Shown here piece by piece: positions 4,441-5,010 of a stretch of DNA of 5,010 nt. The DNA lies in the NCBI GenBank assembly GCA_903911165.1, contig CAIWCQ010000020.1:1-5010 (forward strand). Direction: 5' to 3'. This stretch comes from an uncultured Actinomycetes bacterium (GTDB lineage: Bacteria > Actinomycetota > Actinomycetes > Mycobacteriales > Mycobacteriaceae). Numbering within the stretch: position 1 is the first letter of the stretch; each line of letters starts with the position of its first letter. The notes below the pieces were generated by a model. The model was not told the DNA's origin. It made no database searches and was given only the letters and a program-made list of their open reading frames with translations. The position numbers and the translations under genes were made by a program.

Positions 4441-5010
4441 ATGCGTGCCCGTCCATTCGCCCAGGTCGACGTGTTCAGCGACGTTCCATTGCGGGGCAAT
4501 CCGGTAGCCGTCGTCTTCGACGCCGACGGGCTCAGCACAGCCGCGATGCAAGCGTTCTGCGACTGGACCAACCTCAGCGAGGCGACGTTCCTGCTGCCGG
4601 CGACCGATCCGGCGGCCGACTACGCGGTGCGCATATTCAGCCCCGGCCGGGAGTTGCCCTTCGCTGGTCATCCCACGCTGGGTACCTGCCATGCCTGGCT
4701 GGAAGTGGGTGGCCGCCCGCACTCCGAGGGCACGGTCATTCAGGAGTGCGGGGCGGGTCTGGTGCGGGTCCGCTGCGACGGCGACGCCCTGGCGTTCGCC
4801 GCACCGCAACTGCGGCGCAGCGCCCCGCTGTTGCCGGAGCAACTTGACCGGGTCGTGGCCGCGCTGCAGGTGGCCCCGGAGGATGTGGTCGACCACCGGT
4901 GGTGCGACAACGGGCCGGGGTGGCGAGGGATTCTGCTGGGCTCGGCAGAGCAGGTGCTGGCGGTGCGACCCCGGTTAGACCTGATGGTCGGGCTCGACGT
5001 CGGCATCGCC
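4441..5010 (+). CDS. PhzF-family isomerase/epimerase-like protein (3' end outside window)
   Basis: The frame is open from ATG 4441 to the last base, giving 190 residues; family members are usually about 260-300, so roughly the last third is missing. PhzF proteins have a diaminopimelate-epimerase-like fold of two similar halves with the active site between them. The founder isomerises a dihydro-anthranilate in phenazine synthesis, but most family members have unknown substrates. Diagnostic motifs here: QVDVFSDVPLRGNPVAVV (8-25), the NLSEATF motif (44-50) with E47 matching the catalytic glutamate of PhzF, and RIFSPGRELPFAGHPTLG (64-81) with H77 in the conserved GHPT. The second half, which would hold the remaining active-site residues, is cut off. 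No other phenazine genes are present, so a phenazine role should not be assumed. It is cytoplasmic. Upstream are a likely leaderless promoter and a paired palindrome that may regulate it. A 176-residue frame on the opposite strand (4366-4896) is a shadow. Confidence 0.88.
   Translation, partial: MRARPFAQVDVFSDVPLRGNPVAVVFDADGLSTAAMQAFCDWTNLSEATFLLPATDPAADYAVRIFSPGRELPFAGHPTLGTCHAWLEVGGRPHSEGTVIQECGAGLVRVRCDGDALAFAAPQLRRSAPLLPEQLDRVVAALQVAPEDVVDHRWCDNGPGWRGILLGSAEQVLAVRPRLDLMVGLDVGIA

Noticed and set aside
4366..4896. 176-codon minus-strand frame opposite the phzF-like gene
   Set aside because: The plus-strand frame carries the diagnostic PhzF motifs, while this one shows none.

Overview
The window looks like ordinary chromosomal DNA from a high-GC actinobacterium, most likely Mycobacteriaceae. 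The reasons are the strong G/C bias at codon third positions, TANNNT-type -10 hexamers, apparently leaderless starts, small four-cysteine secreted proteins, and a convergent ZapE-type ATPase / GNAT pair that I recall from mycobacterial genomes. No mobile element, CRISPR array, tRNA or rRNA was seen.

Layout, left to right. (1) 1-453 (+): the last 150 residues of an AFG1/ZapE-family ATPase. (2) 450-998 (-): a complete GNAT N-acetyltransferase, tail-to-tail with the ATPase and overlapping it by 4 bases. (3) 999-1123: a divergent intergenic region with the GNAT ribosome binding site on one strand and a likely promoter and ribosome binding site on the other. (4) 1124-1369 (+): a small secreted protein with two CPxG repeats. 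(5) 1432-3270 (+): a complete long-chain acyl-CoA synthetase (FadD), probably translated from a leaderless mRNA. (6) 3351-3836 (+): a secreted four-cysteine protein of unknown function. (7) 3884-4132 (-): an 82-residue helical hypothetical protein, convergent with the previous gene. (8) 4142-4440: a 300-base stretch with no established gene. It carries two stable hairpins, a possible 36-codon leaderless ORF and a pair of CCCTAGGG palindromes. (9) 4441-5010 (+): the first 190 codons of a PhzF-family isomerase/epimerase-like protein that runs off the end of the window.

The genes do not form an obvious pathway. The three central plus-strand genes (small secreted protein, acyl-CoA synthetase, four-cysteine secreted protein) are close together, with gaps of 62 and 59-80 bases, but each seems to have its own promoter. 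The most interesting non-coding features are two identical -10/6-nt/ATG leaderless arrangements, for fadD and the phzF-like gene, and the paired palindromes upstream of the phzF-like gene, which look like an operator. I see no convincing evidence of a new multi-gene system.
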